Positions 24,694 through 33,056 of a stretch of 34,586 nt of DNA are shown here, piece after piece (positions within the stretch are counted from its first letter, which is position 1; each line of letters starts with the position of its first letter). Origin of the DNA: Flavobacterium sp. (lineage in GTDB: Bacteria > Bacteroidota > Bacteroidia > Flavobacteriales > Flavobacteriaceae). A model generated the notes under the pieces. The model did no database searches. It was not told the DNA's origin and worked only from the letters and a program-made list of their open reading frames with translations. Position numbers and translations under genes: made by a program. The stretch is taken from positions 1 through 34,586 of the forward strand of contig NZ_SEBS01000037.1 in NCBI RefSeq assembly GCF_004211145.1, given 5' to 3'.

Positions 24694-25608
24694 ATGTCCG
24701 ACAACAAATCCATTCTCAAAGGCGTAATCCTGGTCGGTCTCGGCGCGACGAGTTACGGCATGCTGGCGACTTTCGTAAAATTAGCATATCAAGACGTTGG
24801 CAGTGCGGGCTTGCCATACACGCCGGCGGAAGTGATTAGCTCGCAATTCGCTTTGGGAATCGCGGCTTTGCTGTTGCTCAATGTATTTCGGACAGCCAAA
24901 TCGGACGAATCTAAACCTTCCAAAATTGATATCAGGCAATTGCTCGTAGCGGGAACCTCGACGGGTTTGACGAGCATTTTTTATTATCTCGCCGTGAAAT
25001 TCATTCCGGTTTCTATCGGTATCGTTTTGCTGATGCAGACGGTTTGGATGGGCGTTCTGCTTGAGATGGTTTTGGATAGGAAGCGTCCGTCGGGAATCAA
25101 GATCGCTGCGGTCTTTATCGTGCTTGTGGGAACAGGTTTGGCGACGAACCTCATTGGAAATACGAATGGTCTCGATTGGCGAGGCGTCGTGCTGGGTTTG
25201 CTTGCCGCGGCTTCGTTCACGACGACGATGTTCACGGCGAATCGGATCGCGTTAGGCGTTTCCTCGACGCAACGCAGTTTGTACATGTTGTTTGGAGGCG
25301 CCGTCGTCGTGGTGATTTTCGCACTGGCGACGCAGCACACGCCGTTCAACTTCGACATCTTTTACAAATGGGGAATCGTGCTCGCATTGTTCGGGACCAT
25401 AATTCCGCCGATGTTGCTGAATTCGGGCTTCCCGAAAACGGGCATCGGGCTCGGCAGCATCGTTTCAGCGCTTGAACTTCCGGTTTCGGTGACGATGGCG
25501 TGGCTGCTGCTCGACGAAAAGGTCAGCGGGCTGCAATGGTTCGGGATCGCTTTGATTTTATCGGCAATCGTCGCTATGAACGTTAATTTTGGCCGAAAGC
25601 ATTCATAA
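24694..25608 (+). CDS. EamA/DMT-superfamily transporter
   Basis: A 304-residue inner-membrane protein with about ten hydrophobic spans in two EamA halves (about 8-140 and 165-300). GATSYGMLATFVKLAY at the start and LPVSVTMAWLLLDEKVSGLQWFGIALILSAI near the end are characteristic of the family, which exports metabolites such as amino acids. The substrate is unknown. It is followed after 27 nt by the DoxX-like gene, so an operon is possible, although a weak -7 element lies between. Confidence 0.9.
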   Translation: MSDNKSILKGVILVGLGATSYGMLATFVKLAYQDVGSAGLPYTPAEVISSQFALGIAALLLLNVFRTAKSDESKPSKIDIRQLLVAGTSTGLTSIFYYLAVKFIPVSIGIVLLMQTVWMGVLLEMVLDRKRPSGIKIAAVFIVLVGTGLATNLIGNTNGLDWRGVVLGLLAAASFTTTMFTANRIALGVSSTQRSLYMLFGGAVVVVIFALATQHTPFNFDIFYKWGIVLALFGTIIPPMLLNSGFPKTGIGLGSIVSALELPVSVTMAWLLLDEKVSGLQWFGIALILSAIVAMNVNFGRKHS

Positions 25609-25635
25609 AAAACGTATTTTTAGAAAAAAGACACT

Positions 25636-26001
25636 TTGCAACTACCCTGGCATTTGTATGTGATGGCCGTTTTATATGTCGGCGCCGGTTTTAACCACTT
25701 CAGGACGCCGCGCATGTATTGCAGGATCATCCCGAGTTATTTTCCGAACCCGAAACTACTCAACGCGATCAGCGGAGCAGCTGAGATAATCCTCGGCATC
25801 GCACTTTGCATTCCCGTGCTTTCACATTACGCCGCCGTCGGGATTATCGCGCTCCTGATCGCTATTTTTCCCGCGAACGTTTTTATGGTTACTCATGACA
25901 TAGCCGCTCTAGGTCTGCCGAAATGGATGCGTCTGTTGCGGCTTCCGCTACAAATCGTACTGATTCTTTGGGCATATCAATATACTTGGTTCGTGAAATA
26001 G
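25636..26001 (+). CDS. DoxX-like small membrane protein (TTG start)
   Basis: A 121-residue membrane protein with four predicted spans, of the DoxX-like/DoxD group. The start is read as TTG at 25636, giving (M)QLPWHLYVMAVLYVGAGFNHF; the WHLY...AGxNHF beginning is usual for this family, so the TTG is more likely than the ATG nine codons later (25663). FPNPKLLNAISGAAEIILGI is typical. Function unknown. A likely transcript with the EamA gene upstream, because the stop-to-start gap is 27 nt. Confidence 0.75.
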   Translation: MQLPWHLYVMAVLYVGAGFNHFRTPRMYCRIIPSYFPNPKLLNAISGAAEIILGIALCIPVLSHYAAVGIIALLIAIFPANVFMVTHDIAALGLPKWMRLLRLPLQIVLILWAYQYTWFVK

Positions 26002-26172
26002 ATTTCCAGATGTTCGTTTTGCGAGTTTTATCGGCGACAAATATCTCAAAACTTCTCGCAACGCAAATTGTTCATTTGTCTGTTGATAGAACGCTCGCGC
26101 ACTGTTTTCGGAACTTTTCTTTTTGGTTTATTTTCGCGCTACCTAACCACGGGGAAATTAAAATTCCATTAC

Positions 26173-27522
26173 ATGAAAGTTTCATTGAAACGAAAGATCG
26201 ACATGACCTTTTTTTTGGTCACGGTTGTCTTTTGCATCCTGATCTGGTCGACGTACAATCGGGCGAATACAGTCACTAAGAACCGCGAGATCATCGCCCA
26301 AACTTACAATACGAACACCGTTCTCGAAAAAATCCTTACAAGTACGATCGACATCGAAACCGGCGGACGCGGTTATACGATTACAGGAAAAGAGAATTTC
26401 CTGCAGATCTACGACAGCGGAAACATCGAAGTCAACAACTGGCTCGACTCGCTCGAGGACATGAAAGGCAGCGTCGAGGAAGACGAAAAACACATCAAGG
26501 AACTCAGGAATCTCGTCGATCTCAAGAAAAATTTCACGAAACTCACGATCGAAACCCGACGCAACGAAGGCATGGAAAAGGCCGCCGCGATGATTTCGAT
26601 GGGACGCGGGAAACAAATCATGGATTCGATCCGCGGCAAAATCGAAAACTACCAAAAGGGCCAACTCGAAATCCTGACCGCGAAATTGGCGGAAACCGAC
26701 GACAACGTACGTGCGCGAAACCTGAACTTCCTCGCTTTCGTAATCGTAACATTCATCATCGTCATTTTCGCCTACACGCGCATTCGTGTCAACGCTAAGC
26801 AAATCGTACTTGACGGCGTGATCCAAACGAAACTTTCAGACGAATTGGCGTTTCAGAACCAGCAGCTCAACGATTTCGCGAACATTACGTCGCACAATCT
26901 GAGGTCGTCGGCCGCAAACATGACCTCGCTGATCAGCATGGTCGATGACAAAAGCAATCTCGACGAATACCAGAATATTTTCGGGATGCTGCGCAAGGTT
27001 GCCGAGAATTTGAATTCGTCTTTGAACGAACTTATAGAAATCCTCAAGATCAAGAAAAATCGCGCAATTGAAAAGGAAAATATCCGCTTTGAAACCGTAT
27101 TCGTGAAGATCACCGAAACGCTTCAGGGCGACATCATCAACAATAATGCGATCGTCGAGGGTGATTTCAGCGCGGCGCCCGAAGTGATGTTCTCGAACCT
27201 TTACATGGAAAGCATTCTGCAGAATTTGATTTCAAATGCGATGAAATACCGATCGCCCCAACGCGATGCGAAAATCAAGGTTTCTTCAGAAATTGTCCAA
27301 GGCCAGGTCGTGATGCATGTTTCGGACAACGGCCTGGGCATCGACCTTGCTAAATACGGCGGAAAAATCTTCGGCATGTACCAAATGTTCCACAAACATC
27401 CTGACGCGAAGGGAATCGGGTTGTTCATTACGAAAGCGCAGGTTGAGAATCTCGGCGGGAAGATCTCGGTTCACAGCGACGGCTCGAGCGGCACGACGTT
27501 TACGGTCCGGTTTGCGAAATAA
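26173..27522 (+). CDS. Sensor histidine kinase with CHASE3-like sensor domain
   Basis: A 449-residue inner-membrane sensor. TM1 (about 12-28), a helical periplasmic sensor (about 30-178) resembling CHASE3 (STIDIETGGRGYTITGKENFL), TM2 (about 181-200), then the kinase core: H-box FANITSHNLRSSAAN, N-box NLISNAMKY, G1 DNGLGID and G2 KGIGLFIT. The start is the ATG at 26173 after a 171-nt gap; a longer frame to 26068 has no membrane logic. No response regulator lies in the window, so its partner is elsewhere. Confidence 0.9.
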   Translation: MKVSLKRKIDMTFFLVTVVFCILIWSTYNRANTVTKNREIIAQTYNTNTVLEKILTSTIDIETGGRGYTITGKENFLQIYDSGNIEVNNWLDSLEDMKGSVEEDEKHIKELRNLVDLKKNFTKLTIETRRNEGMEKAAAMISMGRGKQIMDSIRGKIENYQKGQLEILTAKLAETDDNVRARNLNFLAFVIVTFIIVIFAYTRIRVNAKQIVLDGVIQTKLSDELAFQNQQLNDFANITSHNLRSSAANMTSLISMVDDKSNLDEYQNIFGMLRKVAENLNSSLNELIEILKIKKNRAIEKENIRFETVFVKITETLQGDIINNNAIVEGDFSAAPEVMFSNLYMESILQNLISNAMKYRSPQRDAKIKVSSEIVQGQVVMHVSDNGLGIDLAKYGGKIFGMYQMFHKHPDAKGIGLFITKAQVENLGGKISVHSDGSSGTTFTVRFAK

Positions 27523-27550
27523 ACGCGTCGGAACACGAACTTAATTTTGG

Positions 27551-27558
27551 TATCTTAG
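27551..27558 (+). promoter_or_regulatory. -7-like element of the hydroxylase gene
   Basis: TATCTTAG has one mismatch to TAnnTTTG and ends five bases before the ATG at 27564, again predicting a near-leaderless mRNA. Confidence 0.4.
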
Positions 27559-27563
27559 TCATC

Positions 27564-28400
27564 ATGGAAACCATAATCGATTATTTTTCAACAATCCAAT
27601 CGTCGCATCGCGCCATGATTTTGGCCGGCGGCATCGCGTTTTTCTGGGTTTTGGAAAGCGTTACGCCTTTGTTCGATTTCAAGTATCGCAAATGGCATCA
27701 CGCCGGAATCAACCTATTCTTCACGGGAACTACGATCGTTGTGAACTTCACGATGGCGTTCCTGTTGCTTACGACGGCCGATTGGGTGTACAAAAATGAC
27801 TTCGGTATCCTGAATTGGCTGCCACAAATGAACTCTTGGCTGTATGCGATAATCGGGTTGCTCCTACTCGATCTAATCGGCGCCTGGCTCGCGCATTTCG
27901 CCCAGCACAAAACGCGTTGGATGTGGCGTTTCCACTTGATCCATCATACCGATACGTGGATCGACACTACGTCGGCGAACCGTCATCATCCGGGTGAAAG
28001 CGTGATCAGGTTCGTATTTACGATGCTTGCGGTTTTGGTAAGCGGAAGCCCGATGTGGCTTGTGTTTTTGTACCAATCGTTGTCGGTGGTGTTTTCTCAG
28101 TTCAACCACGCGAACATCACGCTTCCGGGGAAACTCGACAAAATCATCAGTTACGTGATCGTGTCGCCCGACATGCACAAAGTCCATCACCATTATGTGT
28201 TGCCGTACACCGATTCGAATTACGGGAACATCTTTTCGATCTGGGACCGGATATTCAAGACGTTTCTCGTATTGAAACGCGAAGATATCGTGTACGGCGT
28301 CGATACGCACATGGATGAAAACGAACACAATCGCCTCAAAAACCTATTGAAAATTCCGTTTTCGAAGTATCGGCCCGCGACCCAAAAACGCACGGAATAA
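27564..28400 (+). CDS. Fatty acid hydroxylase/sterol desaturase superfamily enzyme
   Basis: A 278-residue integral-membrane di-iron enzyme that would hydroxylate or desaturate a lipid. The histidine clusters are present: HFAQH, FHLIHHTD and HKVHHHY, with HHPGES between them. Hydrophobic spans precede the clusters. Bacterial homologues act on sphingolipid- or carotenoid-like substrates; which one here is unknown. It is a separate unit, 41 nt after the histidine kinase stop, and its start is supported by the -7-like element. Confidence 0.88.
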   Translation: METIIDYFSTIQSSHRAMILAGGIAFFWVLESVTPLFDFKYRKWHHAGINLFFTGTTIVVNFTMAFLLLTTADWVYKNDFGILNWLPQMNSWLYAIIGLLLLDLIGAWLAHFAQHKTRWMWRFHLIHHTDTWIDTTSANRHHPGESVIRFVFTMLAVLVSGSPMWLVFLYQSLSVVFSQFNHANITLPGKLDKIISYVIVSPDMHKVHHHYVLPYTDSNYGNIFSIWDRIFKTFLVLKREDIVYGVDTHMDENEHNRLKNLLKIPFSKYRPATQKRTE

Positions 28401-28492
28401 CTTTTTTTTCGCGCGCTTAGCAAACCGAATATTTTTTTTAGTAATATTGAGACGGAAATCTCAGCATTTTATAAAATTTTCTTCCAAATACC

Positions 28493-28771
28493 ATGAGAAA
28501 GAGCAAACACCCTGAGCTCTCGCCTTTCCAAAAAGAACGGCTGGTTACGCTTGCACTCGAGGAACGCAATCCTTTCGAGATTATTAAAAAAGAATTCGGT
28601 CTTTCAGAACAGGAAGTGCTCGAGATTATGAAAAAGCGACTGACGAACGAAAAGTTCGAAATATGGAAAAAGAAAGCAGCAGCCGCGAAACCGAAACCAA
28701 AACCACCAAAAATAGATGACTTCGACGAGGATCTCGACGGAAAATATTACATCAAAAACAAGTTTGACTGA
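28493..28771 (+). CDS. DUF2805 (TIGR03643) family protein
   Basis: A 92-residue cytosolic protein. LSPFQKERLVTLALEERNPFEIIKKEFGLSEQEVLEIMKKRL forms a helix-turn-helix-like segment, followed by a Lys/Pro-rich linker (AAAAKPKPKPPK) and an acidic tail. The family is short, conserved in Bacteroidota, and of unknown function. A one-mismatch -7 element (TAATATTG, 28442-28449) lies about 43 nt upstream. A terminator follows at 28776-28799. Confidence 0.85.
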   Translation: MRKSKHPELSPFQKERLVTLALEERNPFEIIKKEFGLSEQEVLEIMKKRLTNEKFEIWKKKAAAAKPKPKPPKIDDFDEDLDGKYYIKNKFD

Positions 28772-28775
28772 CCTT

Positions 28776-28799
28776 AACCCGCTTCACGGCGGGTTTTTT
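28776..28799 (+). terminator. Terminator of the DUF2805 gene
   Basis: Stem AACCCGC (28776-28782) and GCGGGTT (28789-28795) with a six-base loop and following Ts. The next gene's -7-like element begins at 28802. Confidence 0.85.
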
Positions 28800-28801
28800 C
28801 A

Positions 28802-28809
28802 TACCTTTA
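28802..28809 (+). promoter_or_regulatory. -7-like element of the alpha/beta-hydrolase gene
   Basis: TACCTTTA has one mismatch to TAnnTTTG and ends four bases before the ATG at 28814. It sits two bases after the preceding terminator. Confidence 0.45.
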
Positions 28810-28813
28810 TTTC

Positions 28814-29740
28814 ATGAAAAAAATTGTACTCTTTTTACTTATTTCGGTTTCAGGATTCGGGCAAAATCCCGCGTTCAAGACAGAGGAAACCGCCGTCAAC
28901 TCCTTATTGACAGGAACACTTTACACGCCTGAAAAAGCAAAAAAACCGGCTCTATTGATTTTGTTGTCAGGTTCGGGCCCGACGGATCGCGACGGCAACC
29001 AGCCAAGCGCGAAAACGAACTGCCTGAAATTGCTCGCCGAATCGGTGGCGACGGCCGGGACCGCGGTTTACAGTTTTGACAAACGCATCGTCGCCGAAAT
29101 CAAAAGCGGCAAGATCGACGAAGCGAAAATGTCTTTCGAGAATTACATAAACGACGCGAAAGACGTCATCGCATTTTTCAAGGCGAGCAAAAAATATTCG
29201 AAAATAATTGTCGGCGGACACAGCGAAGGTTCGCTCGTGGGAATGGTCGCAGCCAATGGAAACGCCGACGCTTTCATCTCGTTGGCCGGCGCGGGCCGCA
29301 GCATCGACAAGGTCATCACCGAGCAAGTCATCAAACAAAATCCTGAAATCAAGGACACGCTCGAGAGTTTCTTCGTGAAGCTCAAACAGGGAAAAACATT
29401 CAAGCTCGAAGATCAGATGTACGCGTCGCTGTTCCGCGAGAGCGTGCAACCGTATATGATTTCGTGGATCAAGTACGATCCGTCGGTAGAAATAAAGAAA
29501 CTCAAGATTCCGACGCTCATCGTAAATGGAACCACCGACATCCAGGTTCCCGTGCTCGACGCCGAAATACTCAAACAGGCGAAACCCGACGCCAAACTTG
29601 CGATCATCGAAAACATGAACCACATTTTCAAGATCATCACGGGCGACAGGACTGAAAATCTAGCTTCATACAACAAGCCCGAGTTACCGATTTCAAGCGA
29701 GCTTTCAACCGTCGTTAATCAATTCATAAAAACACTTTGA
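28814..29740 (+). CDS. Secreted alpha/beta-hydrolase
   Basis: A 308-residue periplasmic hydrolase, probably an esterase or lipase-like enzyme. Signal peptide MKKIVLFLLISVSGFGQ, oxyanion-loop segment LLSGSGPTDRDGN (about 49-61), nucleophile GGHSEGSLVG (Ser about 138), acid NGTTDIQVPV and catalytic His in NMNHIFK near the C-terminus. This fits the dienelactone-hydrolase/BAAT-like group. The substrate is unknown. The gene stands alone between a terminator and the next promoter, which overlaps its last codons. Confidence 0.88.
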   Translation: MKKIVLFLLISVSGFGQNPAFKTEETAVNSLLTGTLYTPEKAKKPALLILLSGSGPTDRDGNQPSAKTNCLKLLAESVATAGTAVYSFDKRIVAEIKSGKIDEAKMSFENYINDAKDVIAFFKASKKYSKIIVGGHSEGSLVGMVAANGNADAFISLAGAGRSIDKVITEQVIKQNPEIKDTLESFFVKLKQGKTFKLEDQMYASLFRESVQPYMISWIKYDPSVEIKKLKIPTLIVNGTTDIQVPVLDAEILKQAKPDAKLAIIENMNHIFKIITGDRTENLASYNKPELPISSELSTVVNQFIKTL

Positions 29741-29764
29741 CGTTGTAACTATTTCCTACCTTCG
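29736..29764 (+). promoter_or_regulatory. Promoter of the M61 peptidase gene
   Basis: TTTG (29736-29739), a 17-nt spacer and TACCTTCG (29757-29764, one mismatch). The TTTG overlaps the stop codon of the preceding gene. Confidence 0.6.
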
Positions 29765-29795
29765 CGCACTAACGAAATAAATTAAATCGTAATTA

Positions 29796-31637
29796 ATGAA
29801 AAATGTAGCGCTCGCGCTGGCTTTTGTCGCTTCACTATGGAGTTTTGACGCCGCCGCACAATCAAAATCCAAAGGCGAAACCATTAAAGTGTCGATCGAC
29901 CTTAACGGTGTGAAAGACGACAAGGTTCCGGTGACCGTTTCGGCTCCGAAAGTTACGTCGGATAAAATCGTTTATCACATCCCAAAAACAGTTCCGGGTA
30001 CTTATTCTACCGACAATTACGGGAAATACATAGACGATCTCAAGGCGACCGACGCCAAAGGAAACGCGCTTGCCGTTACGAAGACCGACGACAATTCATG
30101 GGAAATCTCGGGCGCGAAAAAACTGGCGAAAGTAACGTATCTCGTAAATGACACGTACGATATCGAAGACCAGCACGACGTATTCTCGCCTGCGGGAACG
30201 AACATCGACGCCGGAAAGAATTTCATGCTCAACATGCACGGATTCGTCGGGTATTTCCAGGACAAAGGTTCGCTTCCTTATGAAGTCACGATTGCGCACC
30301 CGGCTGAACTTTGGGGCGCGACGTCGTTGACCGATGCCGATGCGTCGAACACGAAAGACGTTTTCAATTACTCACGTTATTTTGAAGTCGGCGATCATCC
30401 GATCATGTATTCGAAACCCGACTACGCGACGTTTACGGTTGACGGAATGGAAATCTTGTTGGCGGTCTATTCTCCGAACGCTGCTATCGACGCGAAAAGC
30501 CTTCAGCCCGACATCGAAAAAATGATGCGCGCCCAGAAGAAATTCCTCGGACCCGTAAACACGACGAAGAAATACGCGATCCTTTTGTATATGTCGGACA
30601 TGATGAAAGCCGACGCGCAAGGTTTCGGGGCGTTGGAACACAACACGTCGACGACCGTTGTCTTTCCTGAGCAGATGCCCAAAGAGCAATTGATTTCAGC
30701 TTTGATCGACACGGTTTCACACGAGTTTTTCCACATCGTGACGCCGCTGAGCATCCACGCCGACCAAATCCAGTATTTCGATTACGCGGCACCGAAAATG
30801 TCGGAGCATCTTTGGATGTACGAAGGCGTAACCGAATATTTCGCGAACCTTTTCCAAGTGAACCAAGGTTTGATCACCGACGAGGAATTCTATAATAGAA
30901 TGGCTTCGAAAATCAACAATTCCGCTCGCCTGAACGACACGATGTCATTTACCGAGATGAGCAAGAACGTGTTGACCGAACCATATAAGGCGCAATACTT
31001 GAACGTATATGAAAAAGGCGCGTTGATTGGGATGTGCATCGATATCATCATCCGTGAGAAAAGCAACGGACAACGCGGCATTCTTGACCTGATGCAGAAA
31101 CTATCGAAAGAATACGGAGCTGAAAAGCCGTTCAAGGATCAGGATCTTTTCGCGAAAATCACATCGCTCACGTATCCTGAAGTCGGGCAATTCCTCGCGA
31201 CGCACGTTGCCGGAACGACGCCGATCAACTACGACGAGTATTTCGCCAAAATGGGCGTGACCAAAACGACGCGCAAAGTCGCAGGAAATGTGTTCATCAA
31301 AGGTCAGACGCCTTATATCACGGTGAATCCCGATACGAAGGAAATCATCGTAATGCCGGGCATCGAGCTCAACGATTTCTACAAGACTGTCGGTTTGAAA
31401 GGCGGCGATATCATCACCGAGGTAAACGGCACGAAATTCAACCTCGACAATATCTACGATCTCGTAATGGGCAGCCAAAACTGGAAAGAGAACGACGATA
31501 TCACGGTCAAGATCAAGCGCGACGGAAAAGAGCAAGTGCTCAAAGGAAAAATCAAGCTTCCTTATGAAGACGCGACCGGGTTTACCGCTACCGATGCTAC
31601 CAAAGACCAATTGCGTCAGGCGTGGCTTAAAGGCTAA
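29796..31637 (+). CDS. M61-family metallopeptidase (glycyl aminopeptidase type) with PDZ domain
   Basis: A 613-residue periplasmic zinc aminopeptidase. Signal peptide MKNVALALAFVASLWSFDAAAQ, an N-terminal beta domain, then the thermolysin-like catalytic domain: zinc site HEFFH (His309, Glu310, His313) and third ligand Glu343 in WMYEGVTEYF. A C-terminal PDZ domain (about 515-595) has LKGGDIITEVNGTKF. The family removes N-terminal Gly or Ala. The gene has its own promoter and ends with a terminator at 31657-31699 whose T-run contributes the next promoter. Confidence 0.92.
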   Translation: MKNVALALAFVASLWSFDAAAQSKSKGETIKVSIDLNGVKDDKVPVTVSAPKVTSDKIVYHIPKTVPGTYSTDNYGKYIDDLKATDAKGNALAVTKTDDNSWEISGAKKLAKVTYLVNDTYDIEDQHDVFSPAGTNIDAGKNFMLNMHGFVGYFQDKGSLPYEVTIAHPAELWGATSLTDADASNTKDVFNYSRYFEVGDHPIMYSKPDYATFTVDGMEILLAVYSPNAAIDAKSLQPDIEKMMRAQKKFLGPVNTTKKYAILLYMSDMMKADAQGFGALEHNTSTTVVFPEQMPKEQLISALIDTVSHEFFHIVTPLSIHADQIQYFDYAAPKMSEHLWMYEGVTEYFANLFQVNQGLITDEEFYNRMASKINNSARLNDTMSFTEMSKNVLTEPYKAQYLNVYEKGALIGMCIDIIIREKSNGQRGILDLMQKLSKEYGAEKPFKDQDLFAKITSLTYPEVGQFLATHVAGTTPINYDEYFAKMGVTKTTRKVAGNVFIKGQTPYITVNPDTKEIIVMPGIELNDFYKTVGLKGGDIITEVNGTKFNLDNIYDLVMGSQNWKENDDITVKIKRDGKEQVLKGKIKLPYEDATGFTATDATKDQLRQAWLKG

Positions 31638-31656
31638 AAAACCACTGAACGAATTA

Positions 31657-31699
31657 AAATCCCCGGCTTGGCTTTACAACCCGGGGATTTTTTTATTTT
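31657..31699 (+). terminator. Terminator of the M61 gene
   Basis: Stem AAATCCCCGG (31657-31666) and CCGGGGATTT (31681-31690) with a 14-nt loop, followed by a T-rich run. A perfect 10-bp stem. Confidence 0.85.
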
Positions 31700-31701
31700 T
31701 G
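31694..31701 (+). promoter_or_regulatory. -7 element of the DUF4369 gene
   Basis: TATTTTTG is a perfect TAnnTTTG made from the T-tail of the upstream terminator. The ATG at 31737 is 35 nt downstream. Confidence 0.55.
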
Positions 31702-31736
31702 CCGCACATCGGCTTCGGCCAAAGAAACCAAACCAA

Positions 31737-32465
31737 ATGAAAAAATTGATTGCGGCCACATTCGCCGTTTTACTTTTCGCCGCCTGCGCCAAAGAAACCA
31801 AGGACGGCAACCTCGAGATATCGGGCAATGTTGAAGGATTGCACAAAGGAACATTGTTCCTTAAAAAATTCAAGGATACCGCGTTGGTTACCATCGACAG
31901 CATTTCGATCGACGGAGATTCGAAGTTCGTAACCTACGTGAATATCGACGAGCCCGAAGCATTATATCTGTTTCTCGACCGCGGAAAAACGAATTCCATA
32001 GACAACAGCCTTATGTTTTTCGCCGAACCCGGAAAGATGAAAATCGATACCAAACTTGAAACGTTCTATGCGAACGCGAAAGTGACGGGATCTGAAAACC
32101 AAAAGTTATACGATGATTTCAAAAAGGTGCGCTCCCGCTTCGTAAACCAGCAAATGGATATTACAAAAAGGGTTTTTGAAGAATCGATGAAAACCAAAAC
32201 GGCTGGCATTCCTGAGAATGATCCCGAATTCCAGTCGGTCATCAAGCGCAAGTATTTGTATGTCGTAAATTTTGCGCTCAACAACAAGGACAAAGAAATT
32301 GCTCCTTTCGTAGCCTTGACCGAAATCCCCGACGCGACGGTGAAATACCTCGAATTGATCGAGAAAGGAATGACGCCCAAGATCGCGAAATCGAAATACG
32401 GGAAACTGCTTACCGAATACGTAGCGGAACGCAAGAAAGCCGAAGATACCGTGGCCGCGCAATAA
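31737..32465 (+). CDS. DUF4369 domain lipoprotein
   Basis: A 242-residue lipoprotein with signal MKKLIAATFAVLLFAAC (lipobox FAAC, Cys17). NLEISGNVEGLHKGTLFLKKFKDT and DSISIDGDSKF are the DUF4369 beta-sandwich pattern (about 25-130), which in Bacteroidota often precedes a thioredoxin domain; here a helical C-terminal region (about 130-242) follows and no CxxC is seen. The start is the ATG at 31737, where the signal peptide begins. Probably faces the periplasm; role unknown. Confidence 0.85.
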   Translation: MKKLIAATFAVLLFAACAKETKDGNLEISGNVEGLHKGTLFLKKFKDTALVTIDSISIDGDSKFVTYVNIDEPEALYLFLDRGKTNSIDNSLMFFAEPGKMKIDTKLETFYANAKVTGSENQKLYDDFKKVRSRFVNQQMDITKRVFEESMKTKTAGIPENDPEFQSVIKRKYLYVVNFALNNKDKEIAPFVALTEIPDATVKYLELIEKGMTPKIAKSKYGKLLTEYVAERKKAEDTVAAQ

Positions 32466-32487
32466 TCACGCATCGTCCAAAAACTAC

Positions 32488-32517
32488 AAAAGCCGTCTTT
32501 CCAGATGGCTTTTTTTA
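32488..32517 (+). terminator. Terminator of the DUF4369 gene
   Basis: Stem AGCCGTCT (32491-32498) pairs with AGATGGCT (32503-32510), including one G-T pair, followed by seven Ts. Confidence 0.75.
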
Positions 32518-32561
32518 TGCCCAACCCTGAATTTTGCACCTTGCTCCTTTGAACTTTTAAA

Positions 32562-32594
32562 AATAAAAAAAGCCTCCTAAAAAAGGAGGCTTTT
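32562..32594 (-). terminator. Terminator of tRNA-Thr
   Basis: Stem AGCCTCCT (32571-32578) and AGGAGGCT (32584-32591) with a five-base loop. The T-run for the minus strand is the A-run at 32562-32570. It begins six bases after the tRNA end. Confidence 0.85.
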
Positions 32595-32599
32595 CAATG

Positions 32600-32673
32600 A
32601 GCCGATAGAGGGACTCGAACCCACGACCTGCTGATTACAAATCAGCTGCTCTAGCCAGCTGAGCTACACCGGC
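32600..32673 (-). tRNA. tRNA-Thr, anticodon UGU
   Basis: The minus strand folds into a full cloverleaf: acceptor GCCGGTG with TATCGGC, D-arm AGCTCAGCTGGCTAGAGC, anticodon stem GCTGA/TCAGC with loop TTTGTAA (anticodon complement at 32637-32639), and T-arm with GGTTCGAGTCC. The 3' CCA is not encoded. It reads ACA, and by wobble perhaps other ACN codons. It has its own promoter and terminator. Confidence 0.97.
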
Positions 32674-32688
32674 GTCTCATTGTGGTTG

Positions 32689-32719
32689 CAAATATAAATG
32701 TGAATTTCAAATTTGCAAA
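32689..32719 (-). promoter_or_regulatory. Promoter of tRNA-Thr
   Basis: Minus-strand TTTG (32716-32719), a 19-nt spacer and TATATTTG (32689-32696), a perfect TAnnTTTG, about 15 nt before the tRNA 5' end. Confidence 0.65.
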
Positions 32720-32741
32720 AAAATATTAGGTGTTTTTAACC

Positions 32742-33008
32742 TTAAAGTGCGTTAATTTTAGCAACAAGCTGGTTCGCAGTAGCTTCAAGATCGCTGTGGA
32801 TTTGTTTGAAGTGTGCTTTTTTATCCTCAACACCTTTTTGGTTCACTTTTGTGATCAAATTGTCGAAAGCCGTGATCGCTTCGTCGATAAGCGCATTGGT
32901 CTCGGTCGTGGGTTGACCCGCCGTTGTCATCTCGTGGATATAAACCGCTTCGATGATATCGCCCAATACGTAATTGATGTCTTTCTTTAAATTCCTAACG
33001 TTTGACAT
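32742..33008 (-). CDS. Small helical protein, hypothetical
   Basis: An 88-residue soluble protein predicted to be almost all helix (LKKDINYVLGDIIEAVYIHE; ALIDEAITAFDNLITKVNQ; FKQIHSDLEATANQLVAKINAL). No signal peptide and no known motif; from memory similar small proteins are conserved in flavobacteria. It lies between the manA-like gene (49 nt upstream) and tRNA-Thr, with its own perfect -7 element at 33034-33041. Confidence 0.75.
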   Translation of the reverse strand: MSNVRNLKKDINYVLGDIIEAVYIHEMTTAGQPTTETNALIDEAITAFDNLITKVNQKGVEDKKAHFKQIHSDLEATANQLVAKINAL

Positions 33009-33033
33009 TTTCTGTTTTTTTTTAATTTCGATG

Positions 33034-33041
33034 CAAAAGTA
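33034..33041 (-). promoter_or_regulatory. -7 element of the small helical protein gene
   Basis: Minus-strand TACTTTTG is a perfect TAnnTTTG, about 25 nt before the ATG at 33008. No good TTTG was seen upstream. Confidence 0.55.
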
Positions 33042-33056
33042 CAGTAAATCTTTGGT

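Noticed and set aside
26002..26172. Gene or regulator in the gap before the histidine kinase
   Set aside because: No frame with a plausible start, no hairpin terminator and no perfect -7 element was found.
32600..32673. tRNA used as integration site for a mobile element
   Set aside because: No integrase, direct repeat of the tRNA 3' end or foreign gene block lies beside it.
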